Assembly (NCBI RefSeq): GCF_000428125.1
Contig: NZ_KE386627.1
Location: 383,375 to 447,374, forward strand
Source of the DNA: Bacteroides graminisolvens DSM 19988 = JCM 15093
GTDB taxonomy: Bacteria > Bacteroidota > Bacteroidia > Bacteroidales > Bacteroidaceae
Length of the DNA stretch: 64,000 nt
Direction: 5' to 3'
Shown: positions 45,349 to 54,221 of the stretch, in pieces
Position numbering within the stretch: the first letter of the stretch is position 1
Layout: each line of letters opens with the position of its first letter
Notes under the pieces: generated by a model
What the model was told of the DNA's origin: nothing
Seen by the model: the letters and a program-made list of their open reading frames with translations, nothing else
Databases searched by the model: none
Position numbers and translations under genes: made by a program

Positions 45349-46749
45349 TTACTGCTCCGAAGCAAACATAGGGTCCCATGCCGGCAGGCGCACAGGTTTC
45401 TGTTTCAACACATCGAGCACCTTGGCAGGAACATATTTTTTCTCAACAACCAGGCGAAACATGTATTCATTAAACCACTCATCGGTCATAATGAGATGTC
45501 CCTGATAACCATTGGTTGCTCCCCAACTGTTTTCCACCATCCACTTCTTCGGATTCCCCTGCTTGTCGATGTCTACAGCCATCAGCGTCATGGCGTGAGA
45601 TGACCCGCTGGCAAACGTCTGTATGCGTTGCTTCTTATTCATGGCAAAATCAGTACCCATCAGTGAAGCATAGTCATAGTTCTTCACATCGAGCAACCCA
45701 CGCTCCGAGTTCAGGAACTTACCCACATCACACGAGAAATACATCATGGTACTGTCTTTGATGGACGTAATGGCCATCTGCTTAATCTCCTCAACAGGCA
45801 AATTTACGTACGTCCAGTTACGACCGTCATACCGGTGCCTGTCAAAATCAATCTCGTAACATTTATAAAATTCCCGGCTCGGATCATTCATCACCATCAC
45901 ATAATTATTAGTGAGATCCTCGTTCACATACGCCTGGTAGAAAGAAAGCGGCGTATAAGTCTGCGTGTCAACAGGGTTTCCCTTGGCATCTTTGCGAGTC
46001 CAGGTAAATTCCGTGGGCGGCACACCTAAGTTCAGTACCAGCATGCGGTACACCGTGCCCAACATCTGCGTTTTGCTCTTAGCCAATGCGGCAGGCTTCG
46101 CCCCTTTGGTAGCTTCATCGCGCAGCTGCAAGCCATATTCGCGTAACTTTAGCGAAAGCAAATCGGCCATGCGCGACGTATTTTCGCTGCTATTCGTTTC
46201 GGGCATCACCTCCTTGGGCACCAGTCCGTACTTACTAACCAAATCGGACACCCCGGTAAACTGTCCGCCATCACTCAACGGATTTTTAAAGAGCCACTCC
46301 ACCATCTTATCGTCCAGAGGCTTGGTGCGGGTGTCAATTACCCCCTGCAGAAACAAATTAGCTTTCTCGAGCTGATCCCAAAAGAACACGTACGACTGTG
46401 AAAGCTCAAAGCTACCCAGGTTGTATTTGGCAATCATCTTGGCACGCAACACGTTGAGTCCCGTGAACAGCCAGCATCTGCCGGACGACTGTTGATTGGT
46501 GATTCCCTTCGACTCTACTTTATTAGAGAAATATGTGTCCATAGCCACCATGTTCTCCTGATTTAGCGCCAACTTGCGTATGTCGTTGTTGCAAATGGCA
46601 TTGCGGATGGCCTTATCGGCAGGCGTACCCACGTAACTCTGTTTGATCTCTTTCAGCATCTGAGGCGAAATGCTCCCTCCATCAGGCTGTGCTTGTGCCT
46701 GGAAGCAAAAACCAGCCAGAACGATTGACATTAAAATCTGTTTATTCAT
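45349..46749 (-). CDS. C1-family aminopeptidase (bleomycin hydrolase/PepC-like), exported
   Basis: A 466-residue papain-like peptidase with a signal peptide (ending near AQAQP). The catalytic cysteine is in SSGRCWLFTGLN, the histidine in GSSHAMTLMAVD and the asparagine in VENSWG, matching the bleomycin hydrolase group. Such enzymes form hexameric barrels and trim peptides from the N-terminus. The signal peptide indicates a periplasmic form. The start at 46749 places the signal first, and a TAATTTTG box lies upstream at 46785-46792. It is a single unit transcribed away from the exopolysaccharide operon. Confidence 0.92.
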   Translation of the reverse strand: MNKQILMSIVLAGFCFQAQAQPDGGSISPQMLKEIKQSYVGTPADKAIRNAICNNDIRKLALNQENMVAMDTYFSNKVESKGITNQQSSGRCWLFTGLNVLRAKMIAKYNLGSFELSQSYVFFWDQLEKANLFLQGVIDTRTKPLDDKMVEWLFKNPLSDGGQFTGVSDLVSKYGLVPKEVMPETNSSENTSRMADLLSLKLREYGLQLRDEATKGAKPAALAKSKTQMLGTVYRMLVLNLGVPPTEFTWTRKDAKGNPVDTQTYTPLSFYQAYVNEDLTNNYVMVMNDPSREFYKCYEIDFDRHRYDGRNWTYVNLPVEEIKQMAITSIKDSTMMYFSCDVGKFLNSERGLLDVKNYDYASLMGTDFAMNKKQRIQTFASGSSHAMTLMAVDIDKQGNPKKWMVENSWGATNGYQGHLIMTDEWFNEYMFRLVVEKKYVPAKVLDVLKQKPVRLPAWDPMFASEQ

Positions 46750-46868
46750 TATAACGTTTGTGATTAATACAAAAAAGAAAGATGCAAAATTACATTTTTC
46801 ATCTTTTAATTTGTAGTAATACGGCATAAAATAATATCACTTAAAATTACGTAATAAGAAAAAAGGCG

Positions 46869-46876
46869 TATATTTG
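46869..46876 (+). promoter_or_regulatory. -7 element of the exopolysaccharide operon
   Basis: TATATTTG matches TAnnTTTG and lies 39 bases before the ATG at 46915. No TTTG at -33 is clear. It is back to back with the C1 peptidase promoter. Confidence 0.55.
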
Positions 46877-46914
46877 CAACAAATAATCAGATTATACAAT
46901 AAAGCATTGACTCT

Positions 46915-47670
46915 ATGAACCATAGAATACTGATATCTTTTTTAACCTTGCTACTATTGCAAACCGGTGCATTAAAGCTTATTGCACAAGAAATTACCGT
47001 AAGTGACTACTCCAATCTTCAAGCCAATGACTATTTGAACTTAAAGTTGCCACCTTTGGATGTGTTGTTCGAAAATGCCAAACAAGGGCCAATTTATCAA
47101 TTAGCGGCGGTGAAAGAACAAATAGAAAAGAAAATTTTGGCCAAAGAAAGGAAAGCATTCTTGAGTTTTTTTAGTATTCGTGGCAGTTACCAATATGGAA
47201 CTTTTAGTAATGATGCTACCTTTACAGATATTACAACTCCGGTCATAAGCACCTATTCTACTGCTGCACAAACAAACTATACAGTTGGAGGCGCTGTTAG
47301 TATTCCTCTGGATGGTTTATTTGATTTGGTACCCAGAGTAAGAAGACAAAAACTGCTAGTTAAAACTGCTCAACTAGAGAAAGAAATGAAGTTTGAAGAA
47401 CTTAAACGTGAAATCATCCAACTATATGTAACAGCAAATGCCCAACTTAATACGTTGAAGCTTCGAGCTGAAGCTGTTGTCTTAGAAACTGCACAATACG
47501 AAATTACAGAAAAAGATTTCACAAACGGTATCATTGAATCAAAAGATTTATCGACTCAAAAAAGCACCCAAAGTCATGCCATCGAAAATTATGAAAACAG
47601 TAAGGCTGAACTCAATAAAAGTTTAATGATATTAGAAGTAATCACCCATTCAACCATTATAAAAAAATAA
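46915..47670 (+). CDS. Short TolC-like outer-membrane efflux protein
   Basis: A 251-residue exported protein (signal ending LIAQE). A helical stretch (residues about 45-85) is followed by beta-type segments (IRGSYQYGTF, TNYTVGGAVSIPLDGLFD) and a long second helix (about 135-245) with periodic acidic residues, as in the TolC/OEP fold. It has about one OEP repeat, roughly half the usual 420-480 residues, so a full trimeric channel would need more copies or a different oligomer. It lies 5 bases before the Wzc-like gene and takes the place where a Wza-type polysaccharide exporter would be expected. Function by context only. Confidence 0.7.
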   Translation: MNHRILISFLTLLLLQTGALKLIAQEITVSDYSNLQANDYLNLKLPPLDVLFENAKQGPIYQLAAVKEQIEKKILAKERKAFLSFFSIRGSYQYGTFSNDATFTDITTPVISTYSTAAQTNYTVGGAVSIPLDGLFDLVPRVRRQKLLVKTAQLEKEMKFEELKREIIQLYVTANAQLNTLKLRAEAVVLETAQYEITEKDFTNGIIESKDLSTQKSTQSHAIENYENSKAELNKSLMILEVITHSTIIKK

Positions 47671-47675
47671 ATACT

Positions 47676-49847
47676 ATGGAATATTTATTGTATATTTTCC
47701 GGTTTCTATACCGCATTCGTTTTTGGGTTATTATAGGAAGTGCACTCGTTACCCTAGCCGTAATATATGCCACTCGCAATATAACACGTACATATACTGT
47801 TGAATCTACGGTATTCACCGGTGAACAATCCGGTTATTCTTTAGAAGGAGAATTATTAGGTCGTACCATCAAAGCCGGTAATAACACTGTCGACAATTTT
47901 ATTAATATTATTTTAGCAGAAACTACATTAAAAAGAGTATCCTACCGTTTGTATGCTCGTAACATGATTCACGGTGATCTAAACAGAGATAATGAATACA
48001 TTACAGCAGCAGATTATCGAGAAATATATAACCGCACAGTTAATAGGCCCGATGGACAAGCTTTATTAGCGCTTATTGATAAAACCAGTGAAGACAAAAC
48101 AGTTGAAAACATGCTAAAGTATGAAAAACCTGATAAAAGCAACTTCATTTACGGCCTGTTTTATTGGAATCACCCACACTACAGTTATGGAGCTTTAAAA
48201 AAAATTCAAGTTCTACGCAAAGGCTCAAGTGATTTGCTTACTATACGTTATTCTTCAAATGATCCGGGCATTGCATACAATACCATTGACATATTAATGA
48301 AAGAATTCGTCAATGAATATAAAGACATTCGGTATGGTGAAACTGATAAAGTCATTGAATATTTCCGTAGTGAACTGGCTCGCATTGGTCATGAACTACG
48401 CATGGCAGAGGACTCACTAACACAATATAACACTGAAAAAGGAATTATAAACTATTACGATGAAACCAAAGAAATAGCTGCAATAAACAAAGAGTTTGAA
48501 CTAAGAGAACAAGATGTACTTTTAGCATATAGTAGTTCTCTTATAATGAAACAGGAATTAGAGAAACAAATGGATAGCAATACGAAGCAATTATTAAATA
48601 ATATCTCCTTTGTTAACAAGCTAAAAGAAGCATCTGAGCTAACCGGGAAAATATCAGAAATGGAGTCTTTTAACAAAGAGAATAGTAACATAACGGCATT
48701 AAGCCAATACAAGAATCAACTAAACAAAACAACTAAAGAATTATCGTCTATTACTGACAGATATGTTGAAAACAAGCAATCAAAAGAAGGCATTGCTAAA
48801 TCAAACATTGTAAGTCAATGGTTGGAACAAACCTTAGCTCTCGAAAAAGCAAAAGCCAGCTTGAACGTAGTCAAAAAAAGCAAAGAAGAGCTTAAAGAAA
48901 AATATGCTTTTTTTGCTCCTGTAGGCTCTACTATTAAACGTAGAGAAAGAGGTATTAACTTCACGGAACAAAATTATCTTTCATTATTAAAAAGCTATAA
49001 TGATGCATTGATGAGAAAGAAAAACCTAGAAATGACATCGGCTACATTAAAAGTATTAAATCCGCCGGCATACCCCATTCAACCCGAGCCACATGGAAGA
49101 AAAAATATTGTATTAATGTCTCTACTTGGTAGTATTGCTTTTATCGTGGGCTTGTTTTTAATTATTGAATTGCTCGATCGTACTTTGCGTGATAAAATAC
49201 GCACAGAAAGATTAACGGGTAGTAAGTTACTGGCATCTTTCCCAAAAGAGAGCAAAAAATACACAAAATACAGAACCGCATGCCTATTGATTGCTACCAA
49301 ATATTTAAGCAGCGCTGTATTCAAATACTTTACTCATAAAAAAGAAAGACTGCCCTATATCGTTAATTTCCTAAGCATTGAAAAACAAAACGGAAAAACA
49401 TTTATAGCCGATCAATTAGCTACTTATTGGCAAAATTTGGGTTTAAAAGTTAAAGTGATTAATTGGGAAGCAGACTTTAATATCAATTCTTCTCAATATA
49501 TGCTAGCCAAAAGCATAAACGAATTGTATTCTCTGAATGAAGAAGATATTGTTTTAGTTGAATACCCCAATATGGAAAATTACAACGTATCCAACGCTTT
49601 GCTGCAAGAAGCCAATGTAAACCTTCTGGTATTACGGGCAGATCGTTCATGGAAAGAAACCAATAATATTTTATACCAAAAACTTAAAAATCAGGTAGGT
49701 AAAACGCCCTTGTTCACCTTGCTCAATTATGCTGAAAGAGATGTACTAGAAACTTATACCGGAATGTTGCCTCCTTATACCCGCTTCCGAAAGTTGGGTT
49801 ATCGAATTCGTCAATTAGGCCTTACTGAAAATAGTGATTTAATATAA
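47676..49847 (+). CDS. Wzz/Wzc-like polysaccharide co-polymerase
   Basis: A 723-residue inner-membrane protein. A first membrane helix (about residues 14-32) is followed by a large periplasmic part with coiled coils (about 200-400), a proline-rich PPAYPIQPEPHGR just before the second helix (about 476-498), then a cytoplasmic domain resembling a BY-kinase. In that domain the P-loop is only NGKTFIAD and clear Walker A' and B aspartate motifs are not evident, and no tyrosine cluster closes the protein. It may therefore be a regulator or a degenerate kinase. It lies between the TolC-like gene and the O-antigen ligase-like gene, 5 bases and 1 base away. Confidence 0.85.
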   Translation: MEYLLYIFRFLYRIRFWVIIGSALVTLAVIYATRNITRTYTVESTVFTGEQSGYSLEGELLGRTIKAGNNTVDNFINIILAETTLKRVSYRLYARNMIHGDLNRDNEYITAADYREIYNRTVNRPDGQALLALIDKTSEDKTVENMLKYEKPDKSNFIYGLFYWNHPHYSYGALKKIQVLRKGSSDLLTIRYSSNDPGIAYNTIDILMKEFVNEYKDIRYGETDKVIEYFRSELARIGHELRMAEDSLTQYNTEKGIINYYDETKEIAAINKEFELREQDVLLAYSSSLIMKQELEKQMDSNTKQLLNNISFVNKLKEASELTGKISEMESFNKENSNITALSQYKNQLNKTTKELSSITDRYVENKQSKEGIAKSNIVSQWLEQTLALEKAKASLNVVKKSKEELKEKYAFFAPVGSTIKRRERGINFTEQNYLSLLKSYNDALMRKKNLEMTSATLKVLNPPAYPIQPEPHGRKNIVLMSLLGSIAFIVGLFLIIELLDRTLRDKIRTERLTGSKLLASFPKESKKYTKYRTACLLIATKYLSSAVFKYFTHKKERLPYIVNFLSIEKQNGKTFIADQLATYWQNLGLKVKVINWEADFNINSSQYMLAKSINELYSLNEEDIVLVEYPNMENYNVSNALLQEANVNLLVLRADRSWKETNNILYQKLKNQVGKTPLFTLLNYAERDVLETYTGMLPPYTRFRKLGYRIRQLGLTENSDLI

Positions 49848-49848
49848 T

Positions 49849-51336
49849 ATGGACAATTCAAGCAGGCATAAATTTCAAGGACTAATTGCTTTATCGCATT
49901 ATATCCGCCAAAAGGGATGGATTCAACTATTAGTCTCAGGTGGCTTGTGTCTTTTTTTTCTTTTATTTTTAAAAACAGGTATAGTGGTTGCCTCTGCTTT
50001 TGCATTGGTTCCTTTTATATTGCTTTCTATTTACCTGTTTATTTATTATATTGAGAATTGTTTTTACATCATACTGTTATCCCAGTTCTTTTTATTAATA
50101 GCATCGAGTTATGCCGACTTACCATTGGGTATCTTAAGCTTACTGTTTACTCTAGTTAACGTCGTGTTACTCGCTTTTCATCATCTATACAAATCATACA
50201 ATTGGAAAAACAGTTTCAATGCCATGTTTTATATATTCTTGTTGTGGTCTGTTTATTGTATACTAGAAATGACTAACCCCAATCACGTACAAGAAGCTTG
50301 GAATATTTCCATTATGCATTATGCGTTCTATCCCTTATTGTGTGCTTTGTTACTTCCCTTGGCAGTAAATAACATGCAAAAAGTGCATTGGCTATTTATT
50401 ATTTGGGGCATATTTATTTTATTAGCCGCATTCAAAGGTTTCTATCAAAAAGAATTTGGTTTTAATTCCAGGGAAATGTATTTACTCTATGTATTGGGTA
50501 AAGCTAAAACACACATCATTTGGTCAGGCACACGCTATTTTTCTTTTTTCAGTGATGCAGCCAACTATGGTGTACACATGGCAATGGGAGCAATAACATT
50601 TGCTATAGCCTCTTTTTATGTGAAAAACATCAAATTAAAATGTTTCTACGTACTAGTCGCCTTAGCCGCTATTTACGGAATGGGCATATCAGGCACGCGT
50701 GCAGCTATGGTTGTGCCTTTGGGAGGTTTAGGTCTGTTAATGATATTATCAGGAAAAGCAAAAAGCTTTATAATAACGCTATTGGCTATCTTATCATTAT
50801 TCCTTTTTTTTAAATTTACTTATATAGGGAATAGCAATGAGTATATAAGAAAAATGCGTTCCGCTTTTAATCCTACAGAAGATGCATCATATATACTAAG
50901 AGTATATAATAGAGATCGGATGAAAGAGCTAATGGCTTCCAAACCATTTGGTTACGGTATCGGATTAGGGGGGAAAGCAGAACGATTTAATCCGCGAGAA
51001 TTAATGCCTTATCCTCCCGATTCTTGGCTGGTTAATGTCTGGACAGATACGGGTATAATAGGACTTATTCTTTATTTAGCCACACATGGAGTGTTATTTG
51101 CCTGGTGCTCTTGGATATTACTTTTTCGGATAAGAAATAGCCAACTTAAAAGCTTGCTTACAGCTTGGTTATGCTGTAATGCCGGTTTTTTTCTTTCAGC
51201 TTACGCCAACGACGTGATGCAATATCCCAACTCCATTATTGTATACACCGGCTTTGCACTTTGCTTTGCCGGAGTGCACATAGATAAAAAGCTAACGGAG
51301 GAAGAAGAAAACAAGAAAAATATACCCATACTATGA
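49849..51336 (+). CDS. O-antigen ligase/polymerase family membrane protein
   Basis: A 495-residue protein with about 12 hydrophobic helices and a longer polar loop near residues 340-400, in the pattern of WaaL/Wzy proteins. The region around SGTRAAMVVPLGGLG and the following loop with PYPPDSWLVNVWTDTG resemble the Wzy_C domain. It would either join repeat units into a polymer or ligate them to a carrier; which one is not clear. It starts 1 base after the Wzc-like gene and overlaps the GT2 gene by 4 bases. Confidence 0.85.
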   Translation: MDNSSRHKFQGLIALSHYIRQKGWIQLLVSGGLCLFFLLFLKTGIVVASAFALVPFILLSIYLFIYYIENCFYIILLSQFFLLIASSYADLPLGILSLLFTLVNVVLLAFHHLYKSYNWKNSFNAMFYIFLLWSVYCILEMTNPNHVQEAWNISIMHYAFYPLLCALLLPLAVNNMQKVHWLFIIWGIFILLAAFKGFYQKEFGFNSREMYLLYVLGKAKTHIIWSGTRYFSFFSDAANYGVHMAMGAITFAIASFYVKNIKLKCFYVLVALAAIYGMGISGTRAAMVVPLGGLGLLMILSGKAKSFIITLLAILSLFLFFKFTYIGNSNEYIRKMRSAFNPTEDASYILRVYNRDRMKELMASKPFGYGIGLGGKAERFNPRELMPYPPDSWLVNVWTDTGIIGLILYLATHGVLFAWCSWILLFRIRNSQLKSLLTAWLCCNAGFFLSAYANDVMQYPNSIIVYTGFALCFAGVHIDKKLTEEEENKKNIPIL

Positions 51337-52493
51337 TTTCAACTGTACGTATCATTGAACTGGTGGTATTTTACATACTTAGCTTATCAGTAGGATACCT
51401 GTTTTTGTTTGCTATAGCCTCTAAATTCTATAGAAGAAGGAAGTACGCACAAGCAGAAAAGATGAATCGGTTTGCCGTGCTTTTCCCCGCATATAAAGAA
51501 GACAAAGTGATTATACAGTCGGTTACTTCCTTTTTAGAGCAAGATTATCCGAAAGATAAATACGAGGTAATAGTAATATCCGATCACATGGAAGATGCTA
51601 CTAACGAAGCATTGAGCCAACTCCCCATTCGGTTGATAAAAGCCACATACACAGATAGTTCTAAAGCAAAAGCAATGTCTTTGGCTATGGATGTAACTGA
51701 ACATGGGCATTATGATATGGTTGTAGTCATGGATGCCGACAACCTCACTACGCCTCAATTTCTGCAAGAAATGAATAAAGCCAGAAACGCCGGATTAAAG
51801 GCCATACAGGCACATCGAACAGCCAAAAACACCAATACGGATGTAGCTTTACTCGATGCTGTAAGCGAAGAAATTAACAATTCACTATTTCGGAAAGGTC
51901 ATGTGGCAATGGGATTCTCATCAGCATTGATTGGATCGGGCATGGCGCTAGATAACGACTGGTTTCGGTACAACGTAAAAAGATTGCAAACAGCAGGTGA
52001 AGATAAAGAGTTGGAAATGTTACTGCTGAAAGATCGTATTTATATTGAATACCTGGAAGATTTATATGTGCTTGACGAGAAAGTGCAAAAAAAAGAAGGC
52101 ATTCAGAATCAGCGCAGAAGGTGGTTTGCATCACAGGTTGGTTCGCTACTAAATGCCCTACCCCATTTCCCCAAGGCATTCTTTACCGGTAACTTCGATT
52201 ATTGCAACAAAGTAATTCAATGGATGATGTTACCGAGAATTATTTTAATTTTCCTAATAGGTGTCATTACACTTTCAGCCACCGTTATCAGTCCCGCATC
52301 TTGCCTGAAGTGGTGGTATCTGTCTTTGTGGTTGTTGTTCACGCTATGTTTAGTTATTCCCGGTAGGCTTTACAACCGTAAATTATTTAAAGCGGTTCTA
52401 CAAATCCCGGTTTTAGCTTGGATGATGTTTCTAAATCTCTTCAAGCTAAAAGGGGTAAACAAAAAGTTTATTCATACAGAACACGGGCATTAA
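51333..52493 (+). CDS. Processive-type family 2 glycosyltransferase
   Basis: A 386-residue membrane glycosyltransferase. An N-terminal membrane helix precedes a GT-A domain with FPAYKEDKVI, the metal-binding VVMDADN motif and the QRRRW motif that marks processive synthases (cellulose/hyaluronan/poly-GlcNAc type). Two to three C-terminal helices could form part of an export path. The ATG overlaps the ligase gene stop by 4 bases. It is the last gene of the operon; a strong hairpin follows. The sugar polymerised is unknown. Confidence 0.88.
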   Translation: MISTVRIIELVVFYILSLSVGYLFLFAIASKFYRRRKYAQAEKMNRFAVLFPAYKEDKVIIQSVTSFLEQDYPKDKYEVIVISDHMEDATNEALSQLPIRLIKATYTDSSKAKAMSLAMDVTEHGHYDMVVVMDADNLTTPQFLQEMNKARNAGLKAIQAHRTAKNTNTDVALLDAVSEEINNSLFRKGHVAMGFSSALIGSGMALDNDWFRYNVKRLQTAGEDKELEMLLLKDRIYIEYLEDLYVLDEKVQKKEGIQNQRRRWFASQVGSLLNALPHFPKAFFTGNFDYCNKVIQWMMLPRIILIFLIGVITLSATVISPASCLKWWYLSLWLLFTLCLVIPGRLYNRKLFKAVLQIPVLAWMMFLNLFKLKGVNKKFIHTEHGH

Positions 52494-52510
52494 TTATATT
52501 ACTGCAATGC

Positions 52511-52543
52511 TAAAAGAGGAAGGCTAATAGCCTTCCTCTTTTA
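52511..52543. terminator. Bidirectional terminator shared by the GT2 and amidase genes
   Basis: TAAAAGAGGAAGGCT (52511-52525) and its exact complement (52529-52543) form a 15-bp stem with a 3-base loop, flanked by A/T runs suited to both strands. The amidase stop codon and its last codons lie inside the stem. Confidence 0.92.
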
Positions 52544-52967
52544 TTGAATAACTAGGACATTCTTTCAATCGCTCGTGCGGATCAATGCGGCCGTTACCGT
52601 TCAGGTCCGGACTCAAGTCCCGATGACCACACACCACACTACCCGGATAATCACGCTGCAACTCGTGCAGCAGAGCCGTAAGCGACTCCTTCTGAGCAGC
52701 AGTGCGCGTGTCTTTGGCAAGACCCTCGGCATCTAGTCCGCCTTCGTAGCAAACACCAATGCTGGCCGTGTTGTGCCCTCGGGCATGTGCTCCCGGAAGC
52801 TCCACCGCACGCGTGTTTACAATGCGACCGTCTTTGCGGATGTAAAAGTGGTAGCCCGCGCCCTGAAAACCACGTGCCCGGTGAGCAGCATCCAAATCCT
52901 GTTCTGTGAAGTCACGATCTTCACGCGTGGCAGAGCAGTGCACCACAATCAGGTTGATGGCTCGCAT
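52524..52967 (-). CDS. N-acetylmuramoyl-L-alanine amidase (amidase_2 type)
   Basis: A 147-residue T7-lysozyme/PGRP-like amidase. The zinc-binding histidines are in IVVHCSAT and VVCGHRDLSPDL, and GAGYHFYIRKDG with RGHNTASIGVCYEGG gives the rest of the fold. No signal peptide is visible. The start at 52967 (MRAINLIVVH) is preferred; it comes 5 bases after the upstream gene's stop, with GGGGG close before it. This amidase is typical of the small gene group beside capsule loci in Bacteroides. It could be a phage-derived lysis gene or a cell-wall remodelling enzyme. Confidence 0.9.
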   Translation of the reverse strand: MRAINLIVVHCSATREDRDFTEQDLDAAHRARGFQGAGYHFYIRKDGRIVNTRAVELPGAHARGHNTASIGVCYEGGLDAEGLAKDTRTAAQKESLTALLHELQRDYPGSVVCGHRDLSPDLNGNGRIDPHERLKECPSYSIKEEGY

Positions 52968-52972
52968 ACCCC

Positions 52973-53245
52973 CTACTGTCTGGATAAACATTCGTGAACG
53001 GTGCATTGCTCGCTCAGTGAACGAGCCAGTTGTTCCTTCAGTGCAAACATCTCGGTGTGCATCTCCTTGACCCGTGCGCTCAGCTCGAAGTAATCTTTCA
53101 GCACCTTTTCGAGCTGGGTTACCAGGAACTCGTACTGACCGGTTATCAGGTCACTAAATTCCTTCACTTCCTTGGCGTTCTTCTTTTTGAAGAACGGCAG
53201 GAGTGCCAAAAGGCACTCCAATAATTGTTCTACAATCTTCTTCAT
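52973..53245 (-). CDS. Small coiled-coil protein of the capsule-adjacent module
   Basis: A 90-residue protein not recognised by name. Residues 1-18 form an amphipathic hydrophobic helix, followed by a lysine-rich turn (FFKKKNAKE) and a long heptad-patterned helix (about 30-80). It has no clear signal peptide cleavage site. It sits between the HU-like gene (30 bases upstream) and the amidase (5 bases downstream) on the same strand. The position and size recall a holin-like or membrane-tethered helper, but this is only inference. Confidence 0.65.
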   Translation of the reverse strand: MKKIVEQLLECLLALLPFFKKKNAKEVKEFSDLITGQYEFLVTQLEKVLKDYFELSARVKEMHTEMFALKEQLARSLSEQCTVHECLSRQ

Positions 53246-53275
53246 TATGATTCATTGTTAACGTTAATATTCAGC

Positions 53276-53785
53276 TTATCCGTTGGGATCATCTTCATCA
53301 CCGCCCGGATTGGTGGGGTCAGGTGGCGTTGTGCCGCCTGTATTATCACCCGTTGCAGCCGTTTCTGTTTTCAACACAAACTCCACATTGTTTGGAGCGC
53401 TACGGGTAGTCGCCAACGAATCATTAACCAGGCGCAGCGTACTGGCCACCTTGAAACGCAGATTCACCCTGCTGATGTTTTTAATGGTACAGTCTTTCTC
53501 CACTTCTACCCCCGGACAAGTCAGGGTGATGTAAAAAATACCCAGTCCGTCGACCCGCACTTTGTTGCCCTCCTTGAGCACATTGCGAATGCTACGCACA
53601 AAGGATTTCATTACGTGAAGAATATCTTCCTTCGAGAGCGATCCGGCCATCTCAATGTCGTTTGCCAAAGCATCCAAATCATAGATTTTCGACGTACCCG
53701 CTGCCTGTTTGAGCAGGTAGATGTTGGGAGAAGATGCTATTCCCAATCTTTTTTTGCGCATGTAGCGCACTACACTTACTGACAT
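53276..53785 (-). CDS. HU-like DNA-binding protein with acidic proline-rich tail
   Basis: A 169-residue protein. Residues about 1-130 match the HU/IHF-like DNA-binding domain seen in Bacteroides (VRYMRKKRLGI at the start, KVRVDGLGIFYITL in the beta arm). The C-terminal 25 residues are a low-complexity tail rich in Gly, Pro, Asp and Asn. The family binds DNA without clear sequence preference. It is the first gene of the minus-strand HU - coiled-coil - amidase unit, and genes of this kind accompany capsule loci. Confidence 0.88.
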   Translation of the reverse strand: MSVSVVRYMRKKRLGIASSPNIYLLKQAAGTSKIYDLDALANDIEMAGSLSKEDILHVMKSFVRSIRNVLKEGNKVRVDGLGIFYITLTCPGVEVEKDCTIKNISRVNLRFKVASTLRLVNDSLATTRSAPNNVEFVLKTETAATGDNTGGTTPPDPTNPGGDEDDPNG

Positions 53786-53949
53786 AATCTTTTCTTTTTA
53801 AAGGTTATTACTTTGTGATCACAGTGGCAAAGGTAATACAGCCCGGGCAGGCACAGAGGCGTTTCACATCCTGATGGCTCCTGATAAGAAAACTATGCGC
53901 AAAGCAGCGAAATAAAGCGGTTTGCGGCAATAAAATGTAAGGAAAACGA

Positions 53950-53980
53950 TTGGTAAATTGGTATTTTTTCGGTATATTTG
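53950..53980 (+). promoter_or_regulatory. Promoter of the DUF4248 gene
   Basis: TTG at 53950-53952 and TATATTTG at 53973-53980 are 20 bases apart, an excellent match to the Bacteroides -33/-7 pattern. The -7 element ends only 4 bases before the ATG at 53985, so the message should be leaderless or nearly so. Confidence 0.7.
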
Positions 53981-53984
53981 AGGT

Positions 53985-54212
53985 ATGGAAACAGAAGATA
54001 AATTTCCCATACGCAGCTATAGCAAGAGCGAGCTGGCATCGCTCTACCTGCCTCACATTACGTCCAAAAGTGCCGTGTGCAAACTCAATAAATGGATAGC
54101 GCACTACCCCGGTTTGTGGAATGCGTTGCTTGAAATAGGCTTTGCCCCGAAGAGTCATTATTATACGCCTGCACAGGTGAGATTGATTGTGCAGGCGTTG
54201 GGGGAACCGTAG
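53985..54212 (+). CDS. DUF4248 domain protein
   Basis: A 75-residue protein of the DUF4248 family. It has PIRSYSKSELASLYLP at the start and KWIAHYPGLWNALLE, then YYTPAQVRLIVQALGEP at the end. The predicted helices look like a small winged or helix-turn-helix DNA-binding fold, and the family occurs widely next to capsule loci with the HU-like protein. It is transcribed away from the HU gene, from a promoter that ends 4 bases ahead of the start codon. Role unknown, possibly regulatory. Confidence 0.88.
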   Translation: METEDKFPIRSYSKSELASLYLPHITSKSAVCKLNKWIAHYPGLWNALLEIGFAPKSHYYTPAQVRLIVQALGEP

Positions 54213-54221
54213 TAATGTGGT

